This document shows positions 33,002 through 42,213 of a DNA stretch of 64,000 nt, piece after piece. A model generated the notes under the pieces. The model saw only the letters and a list, made by a program, of their open reading frames with translations. It searched no databases and was not told the origin of the DNA. The DNA comes from Lentinula raphanica (taxonomy: Eukaryota > Basidiomycota > Agaricomycetes > Agaricales > Omphalotaceae). A program made the position numbers and the translations under genes. Numbering within the stretch: the stretch's first letter is position 1; each line of letters begins with the position of its first letter. The stretch spans positions 434,001-498,000 of the forward strand of contig JANVFP010000010.1 in the NCBI GenBank assembly GCA_027919835.1, written 5' to 3'.

Positions 33002-36000
33002 CTAATGCTCCCCCTGACGACGATACCACCAGTCGAGTCCGAGAGCCCGCACAAATCTCTGGTGCAGATCCTTCGAGAGAGATTTCGTCATGAGGTCGGC
33101 CACATTGTCCTCTGAAGCTACCGGGTAGATCTCGACCTTCTTGTCTTCGACTTCATCTCGAATGAAGTGGTACCTAACGTCGATAGCCTTTGATATACCG
33201 TGTTCCCGTGTCGTTTCTGAGAGACTAATGGCGCCAAGACTGTCACTGAGGATATGCATAGGAACGCTGCCACCAAGTTCGACTTCGGATAACCAGCTGT
33301 TAAGCCACACTGCCTGTTGCACTCCTCGCGCCAACGCCACGTATTCTGCTTCCGTGGACGAAAGAGCCGTGATTGATTGGGGTTTCGACGACCACGAAAC
33401 AGGTGATCCGTTGATCAGGAACACATATCCAGATACCGAACGTCGGGTATGTGGATCGCTTGCCCAGTCCGAGTCGACGTATCCAATGGGTTTAATGATA
33501 TCCTTGCAGTCCAGCTTCCGATAGACGATACCATAGTTGATCGTGTGTTTGATGTAGCGACAGAGCTTAATCAACAATTCCCAATGTTCACGCGTAGGTT
33601 GATTCTGAACGGAGGATAGACTTGAGCAAGCGAATACGATATCCGGCCGTGTCGACGAGGCGATCCACCAGCAGCATCCAAGAATTCGGCGGTACGGTTT
33701 ATCCCTCATAAATTCGGCATCCTCGGTGGAGTACGATTTTGGAGGAATAACGTGGTATTTCGGAGGAAGAGGAGTGTCGATTGGATAAAGGGAGTCCCAT
33801 AGGCCAAAGTATTTCAGAGCGTTCTCGATAAACGGTGCTTGTGAGATTCCAATACCACCATCTTCAAAGTATTCGAGAGTTAAGCCGACAAGAAACTTCT
33901 TGTCTTTGACGTCCTTCCAATCCCAGCGGTCGAAGTCTGTCATGGACTTGTCAGCCTCCACATCGTCCGAAGCAGCCGACCAAATATCATCAGTGTGAAC
34001 GGAATGGATCGAATGAGCACCAGTAGTAGGATTCCGCCGAAAACGAATACAGGGATCGGCCCTCGAAGATTTGAAACCAATACGGTGGGCTTCGCTTTTA
34101 AGTTCTTTGAACCAAATGTGACCCGCTTGAGCGAGACCGTAGAGAGGCTTCTTCATCAGGCAAACTTTATCTTCCTCCCCCTGCCTGGTGAAGCCCGTAA
34201 CTTGGTTCATGAAGATCTTAGGATGTTCGGGCAGCGAGCCATTGAGGTAGGCAGAGGAGAAATCCCATTGACGAGTGGACCAGCCTAAGGCAGCGGCGCA
34301 AGCAATCAAGATACGCGCAGACTCCATTCTTGCGACCATCGACCAGGTTTTGTCGAAATCGAGACCGGGGCGTTGCATGTCCCCCCTTGCGACCCACCGA
34401 GCTTTTCGAGCGAGGATTTCACCTTTCCCGTCCACCTTCAGATCGTAAACCCACATTCCATTGAGAACCTTAGCGTCGGACGGACGATCAACGAGCTCCC
34501 AGCATTGACGTTCCTCGAGAGCGTCGAATTCCTTTTTCATAGGCGGCCTCCAGAGTTCGGGTTCAGTCATAGCTTGATCATAACGTTTTGGGATCGGCTT
34601 ATCCGTCTTTCCGGCCCCTTTGACCACACTCGCCAGGATCATGATGTTAGCCCAATCTTCACGATTATCCCTGGCGCGACGCTCATCTTGCTCATATTCA
34701 CGAGAACGCTGAAGAGCTTGCGATGGTGCCGAGTGACGTGACGACCTTCGCAGAATGATTCCCTCCTCGTCTTCGTGTTCAACAATGTCTTCGCTAAGGT
34801 CAACGACTTCGTCAGGAACATCCTCGGGAGCGAGTGGATCAAGAACGTCTTCGGGAAAGGTATCGGTTTCGGAGGTGGATAAAGGAAGAGGAACGGTTTT
34901 GGTCGATTCAGAAATGGTCCTTACGGGGACTCCTTCGTCGAACTCTGCGGATCTAACGGGGAATATTCGACGACGAGCTGGATCCCACACACGCCAGCCT
35001 CTTCGATCCCAATATCCGACAAGGAATCCCTCCCACGTCTGCTTTCCCAACTTCCCCTCGCGACGATCTAGATCTTTGGCAATGACGCGACAACCCCACC
35101 GACGCAAGTGGGATACATTGACTTTCGCGTGTTCCGGGTACCAAGATTGAATCGGAACGACACCAGGGACGCGCGACGTCGGAACCATTCCAGTGATGTA
35201 GCAAAAAGCTTCCGCAGCTTCGGCCCAAAATCTCCAATCTAGTCCAGAGTCCTCGATCATGGCTCGGACACCTTCGATCACTGTACGATTGGCTCGTTCG
35301 ACGACGCCATTTGCTGCCGAGGAATTTGTAGGAACTTTTTCAACGATTATTCCACGAGATGCGGCCCAATCGTCCATCAACTGATTATCAAATTCCTTCC
35401 CAAGGTCAATCCTGATTCGTTTGACTGATTTCCCGGTCTGCTTTTCTGCTTTATCGACAAATCGGATGACGAGAATGAGAATTTTGGGAGCTTCTTTCGT
35501 GTCCGAGAAGGAAGGTGATGGAACGCCGCTCGCATCGTCAACCGCAAGCATCATATACCAGGCACCGCCGAGACTCATAGTACGGGATTTGCCCCAGAGA
35601 TCGAGATGAATACGAAAAAGAACTTCAGTGGCGGGGGTGACGATGGAATCGTATGGGCGTCGAGTAGGTTTCGCATGTAGACATGGTTCGCACTTGCCGT
35701 TAAGGCTCGAGTCCGTGATATCAAGGCCGTCGACTAGGTCTCGTCTCTTCATTAACGCAATGACATTGGTATTAATGTGAGCAAATCGCGTATGCCACAT
35801 GGCCAGTGAGCAAGGTTTCCTCAGAGATCTTCCTCCAGATGAGACGGATATTCCAGTCGCTAGAGCTTGCTGTTGACCTTGTTCATGCTCGACGGAGTCT
35901 AAAATGTGAACCTGATATAGGCGGTGACCACCGTGATTGGATGCGAGTCTACCGTCAACGACAGTCGAGCCATTCCTTGGATCTTTCACGCTCAATACAC

Positions 36001-37057
36001 CACTCCCCCAAGATCCAAGAAAACCCTTGGCGTCAAACGATGGAATCGAGAGAAGATTCATGGCGAAAGAGGGTGTGTATAACGCAGACATCTTCAGCGT
36101 ACGGCTTGAGCCATCGGTGTTTCTAACTGAGAACTGGGCGACACCAAAGCCTTCAATATCAAAACGTCCAGCATCGCCATTAGTCGCCATTCGGCCGTGA
36201 GATCGTCGAGGAGTGAAGGAGGTAAACAGGTTCTTGTCACGAATGCAGTTTTCGGATGCAGCGCTATCGAGGAAAGTGGGGGAACATTTCGATGCTACAT
36301 TCAAAGTGCTTAATACATGATTATACTGGTACGGTACGGTATTCCCCTCTATGTTCTCGCTCGTGTGATCCTTTAGAATGGAAGAAGTCTTCCCTGAATG
36401 TCTAAAGGACGACACGTCAGCTTTAGTAGCGAGAACGTGGAAGAAAACCGTACCGCCAGTGTCGGAACCCATGTCGACGACGGTGGACAGCGTGGCGGGT
36501 GCCGCAGCGGCTTGACCGGAGGAAGATGAGGCGATGGCGGCAGCCATGTGAGCGGGAGGCTTCCATCCTGGAGGACCTTGGCCTTGCTTGCCGCCTCCGG
36601 GAGCGTAACACCTGGACTTCGAGTGTCCACGACGGTTACAGTTTGCGCAATATAGGATTCCCCTTTGGCGATTATTGGCGGAGTTCGCAAGAGCAGTGGG
36701 AACGCCTTGAACTTCGCTCGCGTTATTAGTGATGACATCCCTGCGGAGTTGGATCTCGTTCAGACTGGCGTAAATCTCGGAATAAGATTTCCCGGCGTAA
36801 TTCTGGATGATCCACGCGTACGAGTCGGACGGAGGCAAACTAGTCAGGAACTGGGATGCGAGATCTTCATCGGTGATCGAACACCCAACTTCATTCGCTT
36901 CGGACTTCAAGCGTTCGAGAGTACTGAAATATATGTCGAAACGGTCGCCCTCGTTGAAGCGGAGAGCCTTGAGTCTTTCCTTGGCAATGGTCTGCGCTGC
37001 GCTAGTCCTCGGATTGAATTTGGCGAGGATCTTGTTCCACATCTCCAACGAAGTCAT
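33002..37057 (-). CDS. Copia Gag(C-part)-Pol polyprotein
   Basis: 1,351 codons. It begins in the Gag UBN2-like helical region (MTSLEMWNKILAKFNP). The CCHC zinc knuckle CANCNRRGHSKSRC lies near 36610-36655. Protease has FLDSAASENC near 36250-36280 (DSA in place of the usual DSG). Integrase has the HHCC region (ARFAHIN-type HTRFAHINTN ... CEPCLHA), then HLDLWGKS and NGVVERANRT. RT shows WDFSSAYLNGSLP and HTDDIW near 33985-34000, where most copia elements have YVDD. RNase H has YVDSDWASD, SVSGYVFLI and LSSTEAEYVAL. The frame ends LDWWYRRQGEH, overlapping the inner purine tract. No stop interrupts it. The annotated start is the first ATG of the frame, and that ATG overlaps the stop of the upstream Gag frame. 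Confidence 0.93.
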   Translation of the reverse strand: MTSLEMWNKILAKFNPRTSAAQTIAKERLKALRFNEGDRFDIYFSTLERLKSEANEVGCSITDEDLASQFLTSLPPSDSYAWIIQNYAGKSYSEIYASLNEIQLRRDVITNNASEVQGVPTALANSANNRQRGILYCANCNRRGHSKSRCYAPGGGKQGQGPPGWKPPAHMAAAIASSSSGQAAAAPATLSTVVDMGSDTGGTVFFHVLATKADVSSFRHSGKTSSILKDHTSENIEGNTVPYQYNHVLSTLNVASKCSPTFLDSAASENCIRDKNLFTSFTPRRSHGRMATNGDAGRFDIEGFGVAQFSVRNTDGSSRTLKMSALYTPSFAMNLLSIPSFDAKGFLGSWGSGVLSVKDPRNGSTVVDGRLASNHGGHRLYQVHILDSVEHEQGQQQALATGISVSSGGRSLRKPCSLAMWHTRFAHINTNVIALMKRRDLVDGLDITDSSLNGKCEPCLHAKPTRRPYDSIVTPATEVLFRIHLDLWGKSRTMSLGGAWYMMLAVDDASGVPSPSFSDTKEAPKILILVIRFVDKAEKQTGKSVKRIRIDLGKEFDNQLMDDWAASRGIIVEKVPTNSSAANGVVERANRTVIEGVRAMIEDSGLDWRFWAEAAEAFCYITGMVPTSRVPGVVPIQSWYPEHAKVNVSHLRRWGCRVIAKDLDRREGKLGKQTWEGFLVGYWDRRGWRVWDPARRRIFPVRSAEFDEGVPVRTISESTKTVPLPLSTSETDTFPEDVLDPLAPEDVPDEVVDLSEDIVEHEDEEGIILRRSSRHSAPSQALQRSREYEQDERRARDNREDWANIMILASVVKGAGKTDKPIPKRYDQAMTEPELWRPPMKKEFDALEERQCWELVDRPSDAKVLNGMWVYDLKVDGKGEILARKARWVARGDMQRPGLDFDKTWSMVARMESARILIACAAALGWSTRQWDFSSAYLNGSLPEHPKIFMNQVTGFTRQGEEDKVCLMKKPLYGLAQAGHIWFKELKSEAHRIGFKSSRADPCIRFRRNPTTGAHSIHSVHTDDIWSAASDDVEADKSMTDFDRWDWKDVKDKKFLVGLTLEYFEDGGIGISQAPFIENALKYFGLWDSLYPIDTPLPPKYHVIPPKSYSTEDAEFMRDKPYRRILGCCWWIASSTRPDIVFACSSLSSVQNQPTREHWELLIKLCRYIKHTINYGIVYRKLDCKDIIKPIGYVDSDWASDPHTRRSVSGYVFLINGSPVSWSSKPQSITALSSTEAEYVALARGVQQAVWLNSWLSEVELGGSVPMHILSDSLGAISLSETTREHGISKAIDVRYHFIRDEVEDKKVEIYPVASEDNVADLMTKSLSKDLHQRFVRALGLDWWYRRQGEH

Positions 37058-37404
37058 GTTGGGATTAAGGCCGATGCCACGGGGTCCTTCACGTTGAGGT
37101 AGATGAGAGCGGCTACCCTAGCGTTGCGGATGTCCCATTCTTCCAACGTGGGAGTGACTGAGTTATTGGCAGTAGGAGAGGGAATCACAGGTTGACCAGG
37201 CGTAGTACCAGCCGCGAGAAGAGAGGGAGCGACGTTTGCAGCTGGGCGAGGAATCGTGCCGTCGATATAGCCTTCGAGCCCGTACCCACGGGTAATACTC
37301 ACAATAGAGTCGCTGAACGATAGGAAGTTAACAACGCTGTCCAATTGGCGAGTTTCGACAAAGATCTGAATTGGCGGGAGCGAGTTCGAGGTCGACATCT
37401 TCAC
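37054..37404 (-). CDS. Copia Gag N-terminal part
   Basis: 116 codons starting MKMSTSNSLPPIQIFVETRQ and containing LEEWDIRNARVAALIYLNVK, the standard copia Gag start. It ends at a TGA that overlaps the ATG of the following frame (ATGA, 37054-37057). In alignment logic the Gag domain should run on through LNVKDP into the next frame. The frames differ by one base at a C-run on the minus strand (37079-37085), where four C are present and five would make one continuous frame. Confidence 0.85.
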   Translation of the reverse strand: MKMSTSNSLPPIQIFVETRQLDSVVNFLSFSDSIVSITRGYGLEGYIDGTIPRPAANVAPSLLAAGTTPGQPVIPSPTANNSVTPTLEEWDIRNARVAALIYLNVKDPVASALIPT

Positions 37405-37482
37405 AGATGTAGAATAAAAGCGAGATCGATGAACTTTCGGTACGATGCTGAAATGGCGTGTTCGCTATTCTGACTGCGAATC

Positions 37483-37802
37483 TCTAAAGGATTCGCTAGC
37501 CGCGTCTATACAATACGAGATGAGTCTTCAACGTCACAGTACGAGTTCCATTGATATAGACAGTACCTATACAATACGAGATGAGCTAGATATGAACTGT
37601 AAGTATGATAGCATATAGTAATGAAATATAGAGTACTCACTCTTCAACGTCACAGTACGAGTTGAAGAGTGAGGATGTACGGAAATGGTTTAAATATACA
37701 AATCGAGAGTCCAAATAAGTCAACACACCGATCCCGTCCATAACGATGTCATCGCGTCTCCTACTAAACATATCGTCGACCACGATAGCTGAGAACCTAA
37801 CA
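37483..37802 (-). repeat. 5' LTR of the copia element
   Basis: 320 bp and identical to the 3' LTR. In element orientation it begins TGTTAGG and ends CCTTTAGA. It would carry the element promoter. The 12-bp inverted repeat recurs at 37637-37672. Confidence 0.95.
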
Positions 37803-38639
37803 AAACCGGTGCTTTCCAAATATAGTAAGTTATCCTATCTGAATGCAGATTATCAGCAACAAACAGAAAAAGAGGAACGAGTGTTGAAAGTACCTGGATA
37901 TGGAGCCAGACGAGGAATACCAAGAAAATTACCACCTGGAAGTCCATGGTGCATCCCAGTTCCTTGCTGTAAGAACTTCACCCACACGACCTTTTCTTCA
38001 TCTGTACTCTTCATCTTCCCCGATGATGTCCACTTGGTCAACGTTCCTTTCAGGTGAGCCCGGACATCGTAGAAAGACCAATCTAGTTCCTCGGGTTGGG
38101 CCCTAGTATGACCGTAAAGACCGTTCCCGGACACAATAGGATTGAGTCGAGTTTTATACTGAATAGTGAGTGCCTTGTCCCAGCTCTGAGTCTCGTCTGC
38201 CCACTGTCCTATCCTAGCCCACGTTCCTTCCTTGTTCAGAACGGGCGCGGGCATTGTATCGTATTCCCAGGCACCAGTCTCAGTGTCAGTGGAAACAGAT
38301 GATCCCGAACGAAAAGGTCGCACTGCTTTGTTTTCTTGACATCCACTCGTTGAGTTCCACTTGCTAAACACAAGCCAAATGGAATTGTCATCGTACGGAC
38401 GGCGGACATTTCTCCAATGCGGGTCCCAGAGATACATGGTACTCACTGTCAGAATATAACAGTGAGACAATGTCACAGTAATGATGAATGAAGCGGGGAA
38501 CACCTCCGTACCATCTTTGTTGTATGGAGGATCAGCAGCCATAACAACCTTCTGCGGGAGCACAGGACGAATGAAACCCAGAAGTGGGATGAGGAGGAGG
38601 GAGGTCACTAAGCAGCGTAACGGCAAGAGGAACACCATT

Positions 38640-39102
38640 CTTTCTCTGGGAAGTGAGTGAGTTCGTTGAGTAAACAAGACGGAGCTGAAAGCTTACTAGG
38701 TTCAAACTGAACCGTAGGCGATCGCAGGATTCGGATGCGCAAGGATGATGGCTTGAAGACGTTCGATAGAAGTCAGTTGTTGGAGGTATATAGTAGAAAA
38801 GAGGTGGGGGGTTGAGAGGGTTGAGGGTATTACTATATCCCTCTTCAACAAATGATCCGAGAGATTCATTGACTTTGATCCATCGGAGAGGGACTTCGCG
38901 CATGCTCACCTACACTCACGAGTATAACAACTTGGGTATCATGAGTTGTATTTGCTGTTCATCATGGTTCACCTTGCCAGTTCACCGCGTAATAAGATAC
39001 CTCAACGGTGCATCTCCGTATGCAACGTTCCACAAAAAAATTGTCTGTACTACTTATGCATTGTATCCGGGTTCCGGGGGATGTTAGGGGATGTTCCTCT
39101 TC
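38640..39102. other. Upstream region of the disrupted gene
   Basis: 5' flank of the disrupted gene. Stretches here (a GAGGTGGGGG purine run, AAATGATCC, the TTGATCCAT..GGA and GACTTCGCG words near 38800-38900) recur in the same order at 39540-39660, showing that the upstream region is duplicated there. Confidence 0.5.
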
Positions 39103-39663
39103 CTACATATAGTAAGGAATTGAGAGAACGGTGGTTACGCAGGCTATCAACACTTGATAATCTTGAACCCTTGGGCCTTGGGAATGAACCATGCACTCGG
39201 AATGAAATGGGACCGTCCAAAATTGGTCATTTAGCGCATCCCAGCTTGAATGCCAACGCATGCCACTGCCAGTGACAGTCATCGCATCACTCTTGCAGCA
39301 ATCGCCTCTCCTAGCGTAAGATATACTTGCTCCCGAAGCCTGCCATGAACACGAACAAAAGTTACATTGTAGAGTTGAGTTGCGTTGAGGAGGGAAGCCA
39401 TGAAAGGAGGCAATAGTGAGAGACGGAACATCATTCTTCCTCTGTACTGTGAAGCGATTGAAGTTGCCAGGATGATTCAGTGAAATGATCGACGCAGAGA
39501 GAAACACTCGCAGTACGATGTTTCGCAACGGAAGGGACTTTTCAAGAAATGATCCAGTTGTAGATGGCGGGAGAGAGCGAGAGTAGGAAGGAGGTGGGGG
39601 TTGGGTGACAATCCGTCGTCTGTTACCGTAGAAGCGAATTGATCCATTGGACTTCGCGTTCAC
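39103..39663 (-). pseudogene. Degenerate duplicate of the disrupted gene's 5' region
   Basis: The promoter-side words of the disrupted gene recur here in the same order. The start region shows a similar N-terminus (MMFRLSLLPPFMASLLN against MVFLLPLRCLVTSLLLI), but the frame soon loses similarity and ends at a stop near 39280. A minus-strand frame 39103-39663 is open in another phase and carries no recognised domain. I read this as an eroded tandem copy. A short novel secreted peptide is the alternative. Confidence 0.45.
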
Positions 39664-39989
39664 AAGATGGTATAAGTTTCCTCTGATTCATTTAGGTTCA
39701 CTATCGGAGTTCATCGAATCATCTCGCAAGAATCTCTTCTAACTTGTCCTTGAAGCTGTGCCCTGCAGACTGCTATTCTTAAGTAAATACTCTTCCCATA
39801 AATCAGGAGAATAGTACATAGATGGGATATTGATGGATTTTTGGGGATGTACCATTATCTGAGTATGCTATGGGACGTCCAAGGTCGCCCGACAGCGTTC
39901 GACTCGTCCCAGCTCAATGGGCCTTGAGCTTGAACGCAGGCGCATATTGCTGCTGTCCGGCGGAGGCCATATGGCATACAGGATAAGAC

Positions 39990-40345
39990 ATTGGGAGCAG
40001 TTAAAGCTGTGCTTGCGCCCTTCAGACGAGTTGAGAGCCTGAGACGTCTAGTTGCCAGCATGAGTTGCATCGCAAGTTCTGAGACTATGTGCATTGTGCT
40101 ATCAGAGCTTATCAGAGAGCTTCAACGAGTTACGAACGATATCCCAGAGGCTTTCAGGTATGACATCCGAAGCTGCAGGATTGCGATTTGTTGAGGCGGA
40201 GATGTATGCAGTTGATACGTTCATTGCGAGTTTGCCTGACAGTAGTGGTCATGAAGTCAAAATTTTGAAGATCATGATGGAATTCTCGACGCGCCAGCAC
40301 GTGTTCAATTTCCTCGCGTTTTGCATTCTGCAAACAACTTCCATG
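39990..40345 (-). pseudogene. Inverted, broken copy of the ELP2 5' end
   Basis: Read on the minus strand, this matches the ELP2 locus from about 14375 onward. It has the promoter-proximal stretch with GAAATTGAACACGTGC and GGCGCGTC, then an ATG at 40224 followed by MNVSTAYISASTNR (ELP2 has MNISTAYISASTNR). It loses about 25 bp within the first exon, keeps CTCTGGGATAT, and continues with weaker similarity through the first intron into exon 2 (GCACATAGTCTCAGAACTTG region). Roughly 45 extra bases sit between promoter and ATG. The copy ends in stops and cannot make a WD protein. It directly abuts the 5' flank of the holo-ACP synthase gene. Confidence 0.8.
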
Positions 40346-40391
40346 ATCTATCTCACTAGCTGAACTTTGGACGCGTGCAAGTTCTCATTCT

Positions 40392-40947
40392 ATGGCAATC
40401 CTTGGAGTCGGCACGGATATCCTTCAAACCTCTCGCATATTATCTCTTATCCGACGTAGAAGCCCTGAAAAATTAGCCTATCGCATTCTCTCTGAACTAG
40501 AGGTTGCCCACTGGCATGCATCGCGCTCGGGTAGTGATCTCAGCAGAGATGCACAGTTTCTGGGTGTTCGGTGCGGTCCCTGTTCCTTTGACCTCTTCTC
40601 ATTCTGACACAGGTCTAGGTGGGCCTTGAAAGAAGCAGCGTACAAAGCTTTATATCCTACCTTCCGTCCGACTTGGAAGGATTTGACTTATCACCCGCTG
40701 GGTGCAACAGAGCCAGGATCCAAACCAAGTCTTTCTTACAAACATCGATCTGATTTGGTATTACATTGTTCTGTAAGCCATGATGGAGATTATATCTTCT
40801 CTACCGTCGTCGCCGAGCGGTCGAAGGATTTGTGGTTCGTACTACGCTTCGTTTGTTCTACTATGGCTAACGTCGCGGCCACCATTCAGGCCACCAAGGC
40901 CTGACAGTCCAACTAGCACCGCTTTCCGAAGTGAAGTTCAGTTCTAG
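40392..40947 (+). CDS. PPT2: Holo-[acyl-carrier-protein] synthase (Ppt2/AcpS type)
   Basis: The first exon (40392-40570) begins MAILGVGTDILQTSRI with the Mg-binding GVGTDI motif. A 48-nt intron follows, and exon 2 starts at 40619 with WALKEAAYKALYPTF, the second AcpS motif (KEAxYKA). The domain closes with LHCSVSHDGDYIFSTVVAE. AcpS enzymes move 4'-phosphopantetheine from CoA onto ACP; in fungi the small AcpS-type protein serves the mitochondrial type II fatty acid pathway. A 55-nt intron (GTTCGT, branch GGCTAAC, ATTCAG) is likely near 40834-40888, which puts the stop at 40947. Without it the frame ends at 40904. Either way the 3' end overlaps the IBA57 coding region on the other strand. Confidence 0.82.
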
Positions 40948-42137
40948 GTTACCGGAAGCTACGCCTTCCACTTGTTCTGCACGCAGCAGTGCTAATCCTA
41001 CCCCATGCAAATTGCTCAAGAGCTTCCCTGTACCTCGAGGTCGTGGACCACCTGTAGTGTTAGAGGGCTTGATGTCGGTATCTGGTCCAAATCTTTCATG
41101 AACATCTTCTGGGTCGGGTGATCTGACATAGTGCATTAGCGCACAGAAGAGAGTATTTTGTTTGTGAGTCGTACTTATTATCGGAAGGTTGTATCAGCAC
41201 TGGTATCGTTCGTTTACGAATCACACCCTTGTGGTATGTTCGTACAGTGAGTTCCTGTCCAACGTAACAGCCTTTCCGGAAGTCAACTATGCCAAATCTC
41301 AGAGTCTGCTTCGGACCAGAAATTTGACGACGAACCTGCACCCATTACATCCAAGTTGGAGTCCATAGGAAAGGAAACGTCGGGTATGATATCGGCATGT
41401 CCTTCTGGGACACCGCGAAGGATCCGGTGAAGGTCGTACGCCTCTTGTGGCACTCCGTCATGGTCAGAAGCTTGTGGTGCTTGATACTTTGTCAGCTTTA
41501 TGAATGAGATACTCGTGGTGAACGTACGTTTATCGCCTTTCTTGACCAAAAGTCTGTGTCCCATTCCAACTGCCCTTCTGTCCCTTATGATATGCTCCTG
41601 CGAACCCCAAGGCCAATCATCTGAGGGTGACCAAACGGGCTCTATCGCATGGCTTTCCGCGAAAAGCCAGTCCCGTTCGGTATCCCATTCCATCTCTCTT
41701 GCAGATCCCCATGCGGCCCAACTGTCGTATTCCTCAGAAACATCTCTTATTTTAACTTTGGCACGCAAAACATAGCGTTTGAGTAGATCGTGAAGAGACG
41801 GAGCGTTGGAAGAATGAGAGTCGTATTCTAGGAGGTAGGCTGGACGCCCGTTGATGCTATGGTCAGAGAAGACGAATAAGTCATAGAGTACGCGTCCCTA
41901 AGTACAACATCAGTAGAGGAAAGTTATATGAAAACGACGAAAGCAGACCTGAGCATTGAGGACAGCGGAGAAGAATGGGCGGGTGGATGTCGGAACTGCG
42001 GAAGAGAGAATTCCATGCAGAAATTCTGGAGCTTGAGAGCCAGATACTGAGAGCACAGACTTGGAAGTTAAACGAGAGATTGAAGGACGTCTTGGAAGAA
42101 TATTTGTTACTGCTGGAGGCAACTTGAAAGGCGCCAT
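40867..42137 (-). CDS. IBA57: IBA57, mitochondrial 4Fe-4S cluster assembly factor
   Basis: Five or so exons encode about 380 residues of the folate-binding YgfZ/GcvT-like family. The start [20 protein letters not shown] is a presequence. The fold begins [16 protein letters not shown], with [19 protein letters not shown] across the first intron. The hallmark [22 protein letters not shown] is intact near 41215-41275, with its conserved Cys. The C-terminus is [16 protein letters not shown] and ends WWPEWWPRR. Iba57 works with Isa1/Isa2 to build 4Fe-4S clusters for aconitase and lipoate synthase in mitochondria. The ATG at 42137 is the first true ATG of the frame. The stop at 40867 lies inside the opposite-strand holo-ACP synthase gene. 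Confidence 0.92.
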
Positions 42138-42213
42138 TTCGATGAGTAATGACAAATTTCATTAGAGACGCGGCTCACGTGGAATTACAAGCTCTCCTTT
42201 ACGGCGAACAACC

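Larger units (their letters stand above)
32643..37802 (-). mobile_element. Ty1/copia LTR retrotransposon, 5,160 bp, nearly complete
   Basis: Two 320-bp LTRs bound a gag/pol region on the minus strand. The 5-bp duplication AAACC flanks it on both sides (32638-32642 and 37803-37807). Domain order is Gag, zinc knuckle, protease, integrase, RT, RNase H; integrase before RT defines copia. The LTRs are identical over 320 bp by direct reading, so the insertion is very recent. A polypurine tract abuts the 3' LTR. Pol is one intact frame of 1,351 codons. The only visible lesion is a one-base frame change between the N-terminal Gag part and the rest. No primer-binding site was matched to a tRNA. The LTR ends read TG...GA rather than TG...CA in element orientation. 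Confidence 0.95.
32150..38638 (-). pseudogene. Membrane-anchored or secreted protein gene interrupted by a copia element
   Basis: The 5' part lies at 37803-38638 and the 3' part at 32150-32642, separated by the retrotransposon. The N-terminus is a signal or signal-anchor (MVFLLPLRCLVTSLLLIPLLGF). Then come MYLWDPHWRNVRRPY, WARIGQWADETQSWDKALT and IPRLAPYP. After a short intron the exon reads ITYYIWKAPV; the element sits inside this exon. On the other side the frame resumes as SSPGGFWLVAGDW and continues to GCLWQFWSVLKVHGYTVSSA and the stop at 32150. Removing the element and one 5-bp target copy restores the reading frame exactly, so no other lesion is needed to explain the loss. Family and function are unknown to me. 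A 60-nt intron (GTACGG to GACAG) lies after PPYNKD. As it stands the product would be truncated. Confidence 0.75.

Noticed and set aside
34373..34741. Plus-strand frames inside the copia element (for example 34373-34741, 35806-36126)
   Set aside because: Antisense to the intact pol frame, with no domain of their own.
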